Source: UBA5177 sp002413265
GTDB taxonomy: Bacteria > Chloroflexota > UBA5177
DNA length: 28,094 nt
NCBI GenBank assembly: GCA_036752825.1
Contig: DAIORV010000017.1
Location: 1-28,094 of the forward strand
Direction: 5' to 3'
Under the pieces are notes generated by a model. That model was given only the letters and a program-made list of their open reading frames with translations. It did no database searches and had not been told where the DNA came from. The position numbers and the translations under genes were made by a program. Each line of letters opens with the position of its first letter. Position 1 is the first letter of the stretch. Shown one piece after another: positions 7,943-14,959 of the stretch.

Positions 7943-7959
7943 ATACCGGACGGGGGTAT
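7943..7959. promoter_or_regulatory. CsoR-type operator, copy 5 (SHOCT gene)
   Basis: This is the 17-bp palindrome ATACC-N7-GGTAT with centre GGACGGG, nearly identical to copies 2 and 3. It is 58 bp upstream of the SHOCT-domain gene on the plus strand. The 120 bp between copies 4 and 5 therefore hold two divergent, separately controlled promoters. Confidence 0.72.
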
Positions 7960-8017
7960 TGTGATAGCGGAGGACTCGCTATGAAGCGCGTCCTTCGGGT
8001 CCCCAAGGAGGCCTGTG

Positions 8018-8341
8018 ATGATGTGGTATTGGCACGATGGTTTGAGCTTGTGGGGATGGCTGGGGATAACGGTTTCAATGATCATCTTCTGGGCGCTTGT
8101 GGTCTGGGGAATAGTGGCTCTGGTGCGGTACTTCAGCGCACCTGGAACATGGCAAGGATCCTCAGAGCCGAGGACTAGAACACCAGAGTCAATCCTGGCG
8201 GAGCGCTTCGCTCGGGGTGAGGTGAATGAGCGTGAGTACGTTCACATGCGGGACATTCTGCGATCGCCCGGCACGGTGAATGGTCATGCGACCACCCGGC
8301 AGACGGCAGACGAGCGGGACGTCGAGACCGCTGTGCGCTGA
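8018..8341 (+). CDS. Small membrane protein with C-terminal SHOCT domain
   Basis: This product of about 107 residues has a Trp-rich N-terminus (MWYWHDGLSLWGW), one membrane segment (about residues 12-40) and a C-terminal SHOCT motif (ILAERFARGEVNEREYVHMRDIL), the short domain often found at protein ends and thought to aid oligomerisation. AAGGAGG at 8005-8011 sits 6 bases before the ATG at 8018; the ATG at 8021 is equally possible. A CsoR-type operator lies directly upstream, and the small gene at 8364 follows after 22 bp. Its biochemical role is unknown; small SHOCT membrane proteins are common in metal-resistance loci. Confidence 0.8.
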   Translation: MMWYWHDGLSLWGWLGITVSMIIFWALVVWGIVALVRYFSAPGTWQGSSEPRTRTPESILAERFARGEVNEREYVHMRDILRSPGTVNGHATTRQTADERDVETAVR

Positions 8342-8363
8342 GCAGGGGAGAAGGTCAACCTAA

Positions 8364-8606
8364 ATGAATGCCCCAGAACACTTCAACGAGCTCGTTGAAG
8401 CACTCCTCAGCGATAAATCCCCGGCCAGAAGGGCTCGGTGTCTCGATCTCACGGAGCAGCGGATGCTGGTTGTCGCACAGCGGTTGCGCGGCTGTCGGAC
8501 AGTGGGACCGGCTCCCGGATTCCTTGAGACGCTTCGCGGCGCAGTCGTCGCGGCCGATGAGTTCCGCAGTGACTTCCGCTCGAATGGATCTCAGGAGATC
8601 AATTGA
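8364..8606 (+). CDS. Small hypothetical protein downstream of SHOCT gene
   Basis: The 80-residue soluble protein is probably helical, with a pattern of acidic N-terminus, LTEQRMLVVAQRLRG helix and PAPGFLETLRGAVV. It recalls short proteins that follow small membrane-protein genes in actinobacterial loci, but I cannot name the family. The ATG has GGGGAGAAGG 10-15 bases upstream. It lies 22 bp after the SHOCT gene and is probably co-transcribed from the operator-controlled promoter. Confidence 0.6.
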   Translation: MNAPEHFNELVEALLSDKSPARRARCLDLTEQRMLVVAQRLRGCRTVGPAPGFLETLRGAVVAADEFRSDFRSNGSQEIN

Positions 8607-8712
8607 GGCATGGCGAGTCGCGAGCCTCTGATCCCGTAAAGGTCCTTATCTGGCGTGCATCCGCCTCTTTCATCCACGCCGTTCCGAGCGAAGTGGCGTG
8701 CCGGTCAAATCG

Positions 8713-9465
8713 TCAGGTCCCGTATTCGTCGTGACGGCGCCACCAGAACCCACTCTCGTTTCGACCCAGCGGTGCTCGATCAAGCCACTGGTAGCCGCCC
8801 CACATCGCATCGAGGCCCCGAGCGTAGGCGGAGTAGGTGTGGTAGACGACGCCGCCGTCCAGCGCGAAGGCACTCATGCCCGGCATCTCCCGGGAGTAGG
8901 TGGCCCAGTCGGTGCCCGCGGGCGAGGCGTCGGGCCCCTGGTCGGCGTTGGGGTCGGGGCGCATATCCACGGTGCGGAAGTTGTATTCGACTGCCCCCGA
9001 CTGCTGCTGTTCCACCGTCATGGCCGCGTGGAAGTCGAAGTTGAAGTCGGTATCAAACGACGACGCCCAGGGGAAGCTCCAGCCCATCCGCTGCTTGAAC
9101 GACTGCAGCTTGGCCAGCGGGGCGCGAGACACCGCGTACATGGAGACATCGTGGTTGGCCAGGTGAGCGACGAAGCCGTTGAAGCCGTCGGCGATGGCCG
9201 AGCAAGCGGGGCATCCCGCCTTATAGTCGGAACCGAACATGAAGTGGTAGACGAGCAACTGGCTTCGGCCGTCGAAGAGCTGCGCCAGCGTGCGGGTACC
9301 GTCGTCGGTCTCGAATCGGTATTCCTTCTCGACGCGGACCCATGGCAGATCCCGGCGCTGCCGCGCGACCTCGTCGCCCTGCCTGGTGTACTCCTTCTCG
9401 CGGGCGAGCAGCTCCTTGCGGGCTGCGAGCCACTCTTCACGTGTTCCGGTCTTGTGCTCAGTCAT
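8713..9465 (-). CDS. DUF899 family (thioredoxin-like) protein
   Basis: This 250-residue protein of the DUF899 family shows the family hallmarks: an N-terminal EEWLAARKELL helix, DLPWVRVEKEYRF, HFMFGSDYKAGCPACS with a CPAC-type cysteine pair where thioredoxin-fold proteins carry the active site, and the C-terminal HTYSAYARGLDAMWGGYQWLD. The biochemical role of the family is not established; the fold suggests thiol chemistry. The ATG at 9465 is preceded by AAAGGAG. No CsoR-type operator lies upstream. A decayed copy of its middle section is at 1-175, so DUF899 sequence marks both ends of the copper island. Confidence 0.88.
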   Translation of the reverse strand: MTEHKTGTREEWLAARKELLAREKEYTRQGDEVARQRRDLPWVRVEKEYRFETDDGTRTLAQLFDGRSQLLVYHFMFGSDYKAGCPACSAIADGFNGFVAHLANHDVSMYAVSRAPLAKLQSFKQRMGWSFPWASSFDTDFNFDFHAAMTVEQQQSGAVEYNFRTVDMRPDPNADQGPDASPAGTDWATYSREMPGMSAFALDGGVVYHTYSAYARGLDAMWGGYQWLDRAPLGRNESGFWWRRHDEYGT

Positions 9466-9680
9466 GAATGATCTCCTTTCTGTCGGTACGACTACGAGAA
9501 GTCTCTCGCCGGTCGGAGGGGTCTTCGGTGAAGAGGCTCCCCGTGGGCGCGTTCACCTGCAACCTCTTGGTTGCACTTTAGCACGACTGGCCGAGTTAGG
9601 GGCGCCCGTCCGGATTAGCAGCGACGAACGGCGTACAGTCTCAGAAAGCTTAGGTAGAAGGAGCCGAGAGGGCGACCACG

Positions 9681-10061
9681 TCAAACGGGCAGCACGTTCT
9701 CACCATAGGCCGCAAGACTTTGGTTGTGCGTAAGAAGGGCCAACGGCTCAAGCAGAGCCTGCGCCACGAGGGCTCGGTCGAATGGATCGATATGGTGATG
9801 CGGCAGTCGCGCGACGGCCGCAGCGTGTTCCAGATTGAATGGCAACGGCCGGAAGACACTCTGCAGCGCAGCCGTTCGAACCTCATCGACGTCTGCCTTG
9901 AGCCTGCCGAGCTGCGACTTGATCGCGATTTCCCACACGCTCATCGGGCTGACAAAAACTTCATTGCGCCGATCCTCTATCAGCGCAGCGGCCTGAGCCG
10001 GCAGCAGGGCGTCATCCTTCAGCCACCAAAGGAGGATGTGCGTGTCGAGCAGCAGGCGCAC
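9681..10061 (-). CDS. vapC: PIN-domain ribonuclease toxin (VapC family)
   Basis: This 126-residue single PIN domain matches the toxin half of type II VapBC-like modules. The acidic metal-binding residues are in place: Asp6 in LLLDTHILLWWL, Glu44 in SVWEIAIKS, and Asp92/Asp95 in HHIDPFDRALVAQAL. Family members cut RNA with Mg2+ or Mn2+. The start is GTG at 10061, overlapping the last base of the antitoxin TAG, so translation is coupled to the antitoxin frame. The toxin looks intact even though the antitoxin is frameshifted as sequenced. Confidence 0.88.
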   Translation of the reverse strand: MRLLLDTHILLWWLKDDALLPAQAAALIEDRRNEVFVSPMSVWEIAIKSQLGRLKADVDEVRTAALQSVFRPLPFNLEHAAAVARLPHHHIDPFDRALVAQALLEPLALLTHNQSLAAYGENVLPV

Positions 10062-10301
10062 TATGCACTGCCATCAAAAGAATGCAAGATTTCCGCGGGA
10101 AGGGGTGCATCAAAGTCATCCGCGATCCAGATCTTCCCTTTCAGGAAACCACGGCGGCGCGGAGAGGTATCATCGTCGACCGCAACGAGCCGCACCATGG
10201 GCTTTCCCGCTTTGGCAATGATGATTTCGTCCCCACGCGCCGCGTCCTCAACTAGCCGCGAAAGATGAGTTTTTTGCCTCGTGCATATTCACCTGTCGCA
10301 T
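10061..10301 (-). pseudogene. vapB: Phd/YefM-type antitoxin, frameshifted in an A run
   Basis: The ATG at 10301 starts MRQVNMHEAK, the usual opening of Phd/YefM antitoxins. A run of six A (minus strand, 10275-10270) carries one base too many: as written, translation stops 17 codons in at a TGA. Removing one A restores a perfect family protein: THLSRLVEDAARGDEIIIAK, then GKPMVRLVAV, and a toxin-binding C-terminus rich in Asp and Trp, ending at the TAG that overlaps the toxin GTG. The corrected length is 79 residues. An intact toxin with a dead antitoxin is unlikely to be tolerated, so a sequencing error, transcriptional slippage on the A run, or toxin silence should be considered. Confidence 0.8.
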
Positions 10302-10405
10302 TGCGACCTCCGTTGAGCTAAGTCTGGTTTAGTTTAGACGGGTCGGGATCAGTCTTTGTCTGGCTGTCGTTCTTCGCCTCAACCAGTCACGGGCATTCCC
10401 GGCCA

Positions 10406-11416
10406 CTACTTCGCTACATGGTCGATATCGTCACGCATCATGGTGTGTGACGGGACGAAGTTGTGCGGCTGCGGTCCGATCGGCCGCCCGGTGCAGTTGG
10501 CCTGCTGGATGGCCCTGAAGGCAATGATCTCTGCTCCCACCATCAGGATGAGCGAAAAGAAATATATCCATGCCGCGAGGACGATCATGGGAGCGATGAC
10601 GGCCCCATAGCGGCTGAAGTGGCTGACGTGGGTATAGAGGGGCCAGATGAAGCTCAGAATCTGGAAGAGGATTGACGTGACCAAAGACCCTCGCCAGACG
10701 TCTGCCAACCTGAATCGCGGCTGCGGGTTGGGGAAGACGAGATAGAGAACTACGAAAAGCAGGAAGGCCGCCGCGAGGCTGATGCCGGTGCCAATCAGGA
10801 AAGCCCGTTCATCTGCGATCGGAGCGTCGGGAAAGAGACGCGTGACGACCGCCCCGGCCGTGGTGCCGGCGACGATGATCAGCATTAACGCCACGAAGAC
10901 CAAAATCATGCCGAGATCAAGCAGCTTCTCCTTCAGGAAGTCACGACCATTCACTTCAAAAATGGGTTGGAAGACAGTCGAGAATGCCCCACCGACGTTG
11001 GAGCCGGCCCAGAGGATGCCAACTATGCCGATGAGAACGAGTGCCCCGCGATTCTGAACCGAGGTCGAGACAAGGTGCCTGATGTCCTGGGGCTGGAGTG
11101 TGCCTTGTAAAGCGCTGCTGAGGTGATCCACGACCGCCCGCTGACTGGCGGGGTCACGGAGCAAGAGGCTACTGATGGCGGCCAAACCAACGATGACGGG
11201 CACGACCGAGGTGAGCAACGTCCAGGCTACGGCGGAGGCCAGGAATGTGATGTTGTCTTGCATCACTTTGCGGACGAACAGGTCGAGGTTGGGATGCCGA
11301 TGCAAGAAGCCTACCAAGAGAGTCTTGCTTTCGTGGTCTGGTCTACCAACTCTGCTCCACCGAATCTGGACCTCGCATGAACGAGGCTTCGACGGACTGC
11401 TAGTCCTCTCGAGCAT
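10406..11416 (-). CDS. YihY/BrkB family inner-membrane protein
   Basis: This 336-residue polytopic protein of the YihY/virulence factor BrkB family has about six membrane segments. Family signatures are the first membrane segment region ITFLASAVAWTLLTSVVPVIVG, the WAGSNVGGAFSTVFQPIFEV segment, the downstream FPNPQPRFRLADVWRGSLVTSILF, and a final YGAVIAPMIVLAAWIYFFSLILMVGAEI. The family's physiological role is unsettled despite an old misassignment as RNase BN. The start at 11416 is the first ATG; the first 45 or so residues are hydrophilic and unusual, so a start inside the frame is possible. Confidence 0.85.
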   Translation of the reverse strand: MLERTSSPSKPRSCEVQIRWSRVGRPDHESKTLLVGFLHRHPNLDLFVRKVMQDNITFLASAVAWTLLTSVVPVIVGLAAISSLLLRDPASQRAVVDHLSSALQGTLQPQDIRHLVSTSVQNRGALVLIGIVGILWAGSNVGGAFSTVFQPIFEVNGRDFLKEKLLDLGMILVFVALMLIIVAGTTAGAVVTRLFPDAPIADERAFLIGTGISLAAAFLLFVVLYLVFPNPQPRFRLADVWRGSLVTSILFQILSFIWPLYTHVSHFSRYGAVIAPMIVLAAWIYFFSLILMVGAEIIAFRAIQQANCTGRPIGPQPHNFVPSHTMMRDDIDHVAK

Positions 11417-11464
11417 ACCCAGCGGGCGACGGTGGTGCTGCCGTATGCGGGCCCGGCATCGTTT

Positions 11465-11657
11465 CTAGCGCGTCATTCCCTCCGTGCCCCGTATCGCATG
11501 TTGCTCGAGGGCCGACTGCTCCTCGTCGATGCCCCACCCCTGCGGGTCTTCCGGGGCTGCCCTTTGAGCATAGCGCCCAGCCACTTCCAGCTCCTGGTCG
11601 TACTCGCCCGCGCGCGCGTCTGTAGTAGTCGATCTGCTCCTGCGAGAGGGAGCTCAC
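11465..11657 (-). pseudogene. Small hypothetical protein, frameshifted in a CG repeat
   Basis: A GTG at 11657 opens MSSLSQEQIDYYRRAR. After the alternating CG tract at about 11609-11620, the continuation that looks like protein is in another frame (GEYDQELEVAGRYAQRA, then a Glu/Gln-rich end) and ends at the TAG at 11467-11465. Joined, this is a soluble protein of about 63 residues with a coiled-coil look. I do not recognise a family. The case rests only on composition changing frame at a slippage-prone repeat. Confidence 0.35.
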
Positions 11658-11693
11658 GGCTGACTTGGTTGGGCCGCTTTCTGCCGATCCGAC

Positions 11694-12528
11694 TCATGGC
11701 CAGGCGGTGAGGGCGACGCCCGGCTGGCACCGTACCGGGAATGGACCCGGAGCATCGCGCGAAAACCGGCGTTCGACGCCGGCTGCCGCGTAGGCGTCGA
11801 GACGCTCATCCAAGTGCCAGTCTACCCGCCGTGGCTGGACTGTGATGGTGTCCGAAAGGTCGACGATCGCGTACGCCGGGCGAGAGTCCGCGTCGTTCGA
11901 GCCGTTGATCGCTCCCACGCTCATGAGCGTGGTGTCCCCGACGCGACGAACGTACTGCGTATGGATGTGGCCGTAGTAGGAGTAGCCGCGCTCCAGCGTC
12001 GCCGATCATCCGCTGCGCGACCGCCTCGTCCGCGTCGGGGAGCACAACGTCCTCGGTGCTCCAGGGCGTAGCGTGGACCAGAACCACCGACCCGAAGTGA
12101 AACGGACCACGAACAATGGACAGAGGCAGGGTGCGGAGGTACTCGATGCGCTCGGACCCAAGACGGTCGACCGACCACAAAGCGTGGGAAGCCACCGACT
12201 CCGGCAAGGTTCCGTGGGTGGCCGCGGCTGGGCGGAGCGCGTCCGCGGGCGCGGAGCCATCCGCCAGCCGGACCAGCAGATCGTCGCCATTCCCGCGTAC
12301 GGCTAGCCAGCCCCGCTCACGGATCAGGTCAACCACCTCTGCCGGCTGCGCCCCGCCTTGGGCTAGGTCCCCGCCCACGAGCACCTCATCGACGGGTTTC
12401 AGGGCTTCGAGATCCGATAGCACTTTCTGCAGGGCGACCAGGTCGCCGTGCGGATCGGATAAGATCGCGACGCGCCACGATATGTGGCGCTGGTCGCTGT
12501 GTTCGCTTTCATCTTCCCCTGTTGCCAT
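11694..12528 (-). pseudogene. Calcineurin-like metallophosphoesterase, frameshifted near 12000
   Basis: The N-terminal part carries the metallophosphoesterase motifs: DPHGD (25-29), GGDLAQGG (52-59) and RGNGDD (78-83), with a later histidine in VLVHATPW. After IGDA (about 12005-12000) the expected GHxH metal-ligand motif appears in a different frame (RGYSYYGHIHTQYVRRVGD), and that frame runs through MSVGAINGSND to the TGA at 11696-11694. One base gained or two lost explains it. Corrected, the protein would be about 277 residues, normal for the family. As written, the product lacks the last metal ligands. The start is the ATG at 12528, inside the end of the membrane-protein remnant upstream. 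Confidence 0.75.
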
Positions 12529-12830
12529 CTGGGTGCCGCTGGGGCTGCTGGGCCATCACGCCCTCGGCGACGATCCACGCCATCAAGATGGGGCCAGCCA
12601 GAATCGACGCCCGTGCTCCTTTGGACGGGCTGCGCACCAGGGCAACTGCCGCGGTCGCGGCGCTTCCGCCCACCACCCCCGCCAAGATGATGCCGGGAAG
12701 CACATAGCCACGGAACGGCGTGCCCTCCAGCTACGCTTCCGAAGGCCCGTCGGCCCCGATCCCCGCTGCGAGCGCGACGCCGCCGTCGATCGCAGCCACA
12801 GCCACAAAGGCGTCGACACACAAGAGACGA
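12509..12830 (-). pseudogene. Remnant of a small hydrophobic membrane protein
   Basis: On the minus strand a hydrophobic frame reads VAAIDGGVALAAGIGADG, hits an in-frame TAG at about 12737-12735, and resumes as LEGTPFRGYVLPGIILAGVVGG followed by a second and third hydrophobic segment ending near 12509. LEGTPF with YLxPGIIL is a pattern I know from small actinobacterial membrane proteins of unknown function. The TAG and the lack of a clear start mark it as decayed. The end overlaps the phosphoesterase start. Confidence 0.5.
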
Positions 12831-12878
12831 ATACGTACGCCTCTGGTCCGCATTTCCGACATTCCCGCACAACCGACT

Positions 12879-12942
12879 TCACACCAACTTCTCGATGGCC
12901 CCGCACATGGCGTAGCCCCCGTTGTTGATGAGCAGGATCTCC
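12879..12942 (-). pseudogene. Tiny short-chain dehydrogenase remnant
   Basis: Right after the stop of the F420 gene, the minus strand reads EILLINNGGYAMCGAIEKLV and then TGA. This resembles the (V/I)LxNNAGYxxxGAIEE segment of short-chain dehydrogenases. It is only 20 residues, with no other SDR motif nearby, and could be a chance likeness or the scar of a deleted gene. Confidence 0.35.
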
Positions 12943-13389
12943 TCAGGCAACGAGGCGGAACACTGGGTGACCAGGCGCCTCGGCAACGAAGTCTTCAACT
13001 GGGGAATCCGGCTTGGCGTGGAAGTACCGGCGGGTCGCGGAGGCGATCCCCAGGTACTTCTTCAGGATGGGTCCGCTCTCCTCGGGTTCGACCTCGACAA
13101 GGTGCAGCGTCTCCGACTGTCCGCCCCTGGTGAGGTTGACAGTGCCCGCTGCCCGCGCGTTGCGCACCCAGTTGACCGGACCATACGGTGCGACGAGATA
13201 TCGCTTGCCGTCCGTCTCGACGATGACGACCGGCGTGGAGTGAGCGGCCCCGGTCTTGCGCCCCTTGACACTCAGGATGTAGGTCGTGCCGAGCTTCAAC
13301 CCGCTCCGCAGGAGGAGCTTCAGGATGTGATTCTCCAACCTGAACCACCACCTGCCAAAGTTCGCATCGTGTACGACCACGTCGTTCAT
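12943..13389 (-). CDS. F420-dependent nitroreductase-family (deazaflavin-dependent) protein
   Basis: The 148-residue split-beta-barrel protein belongs to the deazaflavin-dependent nitroreductase family (Ddn, DUF385). Recognisable features are the YILSVKGRKTGAAHSTPV strand-turn, VETDGKRYLVAPYG, the NWVRNARAAGTVNL signature, and a C-terminal HPVFRL. Family members bind coenzyme F420 and reduce varied substrates; the substrate here is unknown. The presence of the family implies that the host makes F420, a lineage hint. It begins 18 bp downstream of the SRPBCC gene in the same leftward operon. Confidence 0.88.
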   Translation of the reverse strand: MNDVVVHDANFGRWWFRLENHILKLLLRSGLKLGTTYILSVKGRKTGAAHSTPVVIVETDGKRYLVAPYGPVNWVRNARAAGTVNLTRGGQSETLHLVEVEPEESGPILKKYLGIASATRRYFHAKPDSPVEDFVAEAPGHPVFRLVA

Positions 13390-13407
13390 GGTTTCGTTCG
13401 TTTCATC

Positions 13408-14037
13408 TCATCCCGGTCCCTTCGTCCCAGGCTGCTTCTCGGCGTCCGACTTAACCAGTCGAAGCGTGAGCCACCTGATCAGTCCGCTAAAGGGACCGAT
13501 GAGCCTCCAGTACATGCCAAACCGGCGCCTGCTGGCGAGGTCGGTGGTCGCCGTCCTGGTCTCAGTCGTGACGAGCGTTCGGCCACGCCCATAGGGCTCG
13601 ACACGGATGTTGAAGGCGATCTTGGCGTAGCCCGGCGCATCGAACTCGGCGAACTCCTCTGGCCTGAGGGCGGGCGTGCCACCTGTCGGAGTGCTGACTT
13701 TCCATGGTCTGCTGATCTGGCCGAACACGATCTCAGCTCCAGGCTCCTCCGCCAACAGCAGGAACCCGGCGCGGGGCATATCGTCGAACGTCAGCGGTGG
13801 GCGTGCGGGTTCTCGCGGGAGCCCATTGATTAGCCGCCCGAGGCGGACGGGGAGACCTCGCAGCTCGAGCAGCGCACGAACCACCAGGGACCGGGACAGG
13901 TCGCCGTGGCGGACTGCTTGCCACGTTGTATCCGCATCCGCGTTGACCACCATGCAGTCAACCTCAGTGACGTCGTAGCGTGGGAGATAGTGCTCCAACA
14001 GAAGCGGACTGTTCGCAACCGACGCTGTCTCATTCAT
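13408..14037 (-). CDS. SRPBCC (START-like) family protein
   Basis: The 209-residue protein looks like a polyketide-cyclase/SRPBCC fold: LPRYDVTEVDCMVVNADADTTWQAV at the start, a central FGQISRPWKV strand, PGYAKIAFNIRVEPYGRGRTLVTTETRT in the later strands, and a C-terminal helix (YWRLIGPFSGLIRWLTLRLVK). Such proteins bind small hydrophobic molecules; the ligand is unknown. The ATG at 14037 overlaps the end of the 46-residue membrane-protein gene, so translation is probably coupled. The longer upstream frame is not family-like. Confidence 0.75.
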   Translation of the reverse strand: MNETASVANSPLLLEHYLPRYDVTEVDCMVVNADADTTWQAVRHGDLSRSLVVRALLELRGLPVRLGRLINGLPREPARPPLTFDDMPRAGFLLLAEEPGAEIVFGQISRPWKVSTPTGGTPALRPEEFAEFDAPGYAKIAFNIRVEPYGRGRTLVTTETRTATTDLASRRRFGMYWRLIGPFSGLIRWLTLRLVKSDAEKQPGTKGPG

Positions 14038-14170
14038 AGTTGCCTCCTGCCATCTCCTCATTGAGGATGAGGGCCGCAACCAAGGCGATCCACAGAAGTA
14101 GAACACAGAAGAGCGCCTGTCCCTTCAAAGGAATTCGGGTGCTTGACCGTGTTGCTGTTGTTGTTTCCAT
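14030..14170 (-). CDS. 46-residue single-pass membrane protein, coupled to SRPBCC gene
   Basis: The ATG at 14170 encodes a short polar N-terminus, one clear membrane helix (ALFCVLLLWIALVAALIL, about residues 19-36) and an acidic tail ending at a TGA (14032-14030). Its last codons overlap the ATG of the SRPBCC gene by 8 bases, the kind of overlap used for coupled translation. AGAAG lies about 10 bases upstream of the ATG. No family is recognised. The same frame is open far upstream, but only over a PAP2 remnant and a tRNA fragment. Confidence 0.55.
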   Translation of the reverse strand: METTTATRSSTRIPLKGQALFCVLLLWIALVAALILNEEMAGGNYE

Positions 14171-14445
14171 CACGGGTCTTCTTTCCGGCTGCCGATGCCA
14201 GGGCAGCCTCACTTCTGGGAAGCGTAAGGGCGGATGTCGACCCGTACCACGCCAATTGTTCGGCGCACCCGAAAGAAATGGTATCGGCTGGAGGACGGAT
14301 TTCTGGGGTTGCGATGGATGACCTCGAAGGAAGGACAGTGTGGCGTCAAGGCAAGATACCTGAGGAACGTGGCGGAGTTTGTGGAACAAAGAAGCCCTCC
14401 AAGCGTCCTGCTGGTCGGGTGCCCTGATTCTTCCGGTCATCCTCC

Positions 14446-14650
14446 TTGTCGGACGATCTGAAAATACCACCGCAGCCACCATCGTCCCGATCGCAGCTCC
14501 TGACGCCACCTGCGCGGCGGTGTGATCTCCCAGTTCGACACGCGCCCAGCCTGCGAGGACCACGACCGGAGACAAGACTAGAACCGCCGAGCCGAACACG
14601 AGAACCAGGGTCACGACCGCACCGGCCACCGACGGGCCCGCGAAAAGGAT
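14446..14650 (-). pseudogene. PAP2-type phosphatase C-terminal remnant
   Basis: The minus strand encodes two hydrophobic stretches (AGAVVTLVLVFGSAVLVLSPVV, and ASGAAIGTMVAAVVF) around the third PAP2 motif: WARVELGDHTAAQVASG, with the Arg, the LGxH histidine and the QV..G pattern. The earlier PAP2 motifs (KxxxxxxRP and SGH) are absent, because the upstream side (above about 14650) turns into unrelated sequence next to the tRNA fragment. It is the cut-off tail of a membrane lipid or isoprenoid phosphatase. Confidence 0.55.
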
Positions 14651-14746
14651 GCAAGAAGGATGCAGAACGTCGAGATTTGATCGTGTGCGGACGCGTAAGC
14701 CAACTCCGGAACGTTTCCGATTTTGGCGCCAGCAAGCTAAAAACAA

Positions 14747-14798
14747 TGGCGCACCTGGAGGGATTCGAACCCCCGACACCCAGTTCCGAAGATTGGGA
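14747..14798 (-). other. 3' half of a tRNA-Arg-like gene (probable attachment-site scar)
   Basis: Minus strand: from the anticodon loop (CTTCGGA, anticodon TCG at 14789-14787) through the 3' anticodon stem, a full T arm (GG-TTCGAAT-CC) and an acceptor strand CAGGTGC with G73 and an encoded CCA at 14749-14747. The 5' half is missing: there is no GCACCTG acceptor partner and no D-arm GG in the next 90 bases, and the 5' anticodon stem already has an A-C mismatch. Tyrosine recombinases commonly cross over at this point in tRNA genes, leaving just such a 3' half at one end of the inserted element. Confidence 0.7.
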
Positions 14799-14959
14799 GA
14801 ATGGAGTTCGCGCATGTCCGCTGGTGTTCATGGTTGGCGTCCGCGAGCCAACCCCCTTCCGTGGACGCCCTGTCTCGTTCGCGGTTGGTCGCCGGTTTTT
14901 GCACCCATTTTCCACGCATAGCATCGTGGGATCGACGAGGGTTGGCGGCCTCCATGCCG

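Noticed and set aside
10250..10253. The early TGA in the antitoxin as a selenocysteine codon
   Set aside because: The TGA exists only in the shifted frame. Removing one A from the homopolymer restores a family protein with no stop.
14171..14815. One 261-residue protein fusing tRNA, PAP2 and small-membrane sequence on the minus strand
   Set aside because: The frame is open by chance. Its start translates tRNA sequence (the usual VRIPPGAP artefact), and the parts are unrelated.
14747..14840. A complete functional tRNA
   Set aside because: No D arm or 5' acceptor partner can be found, so only the 3' half is supported.
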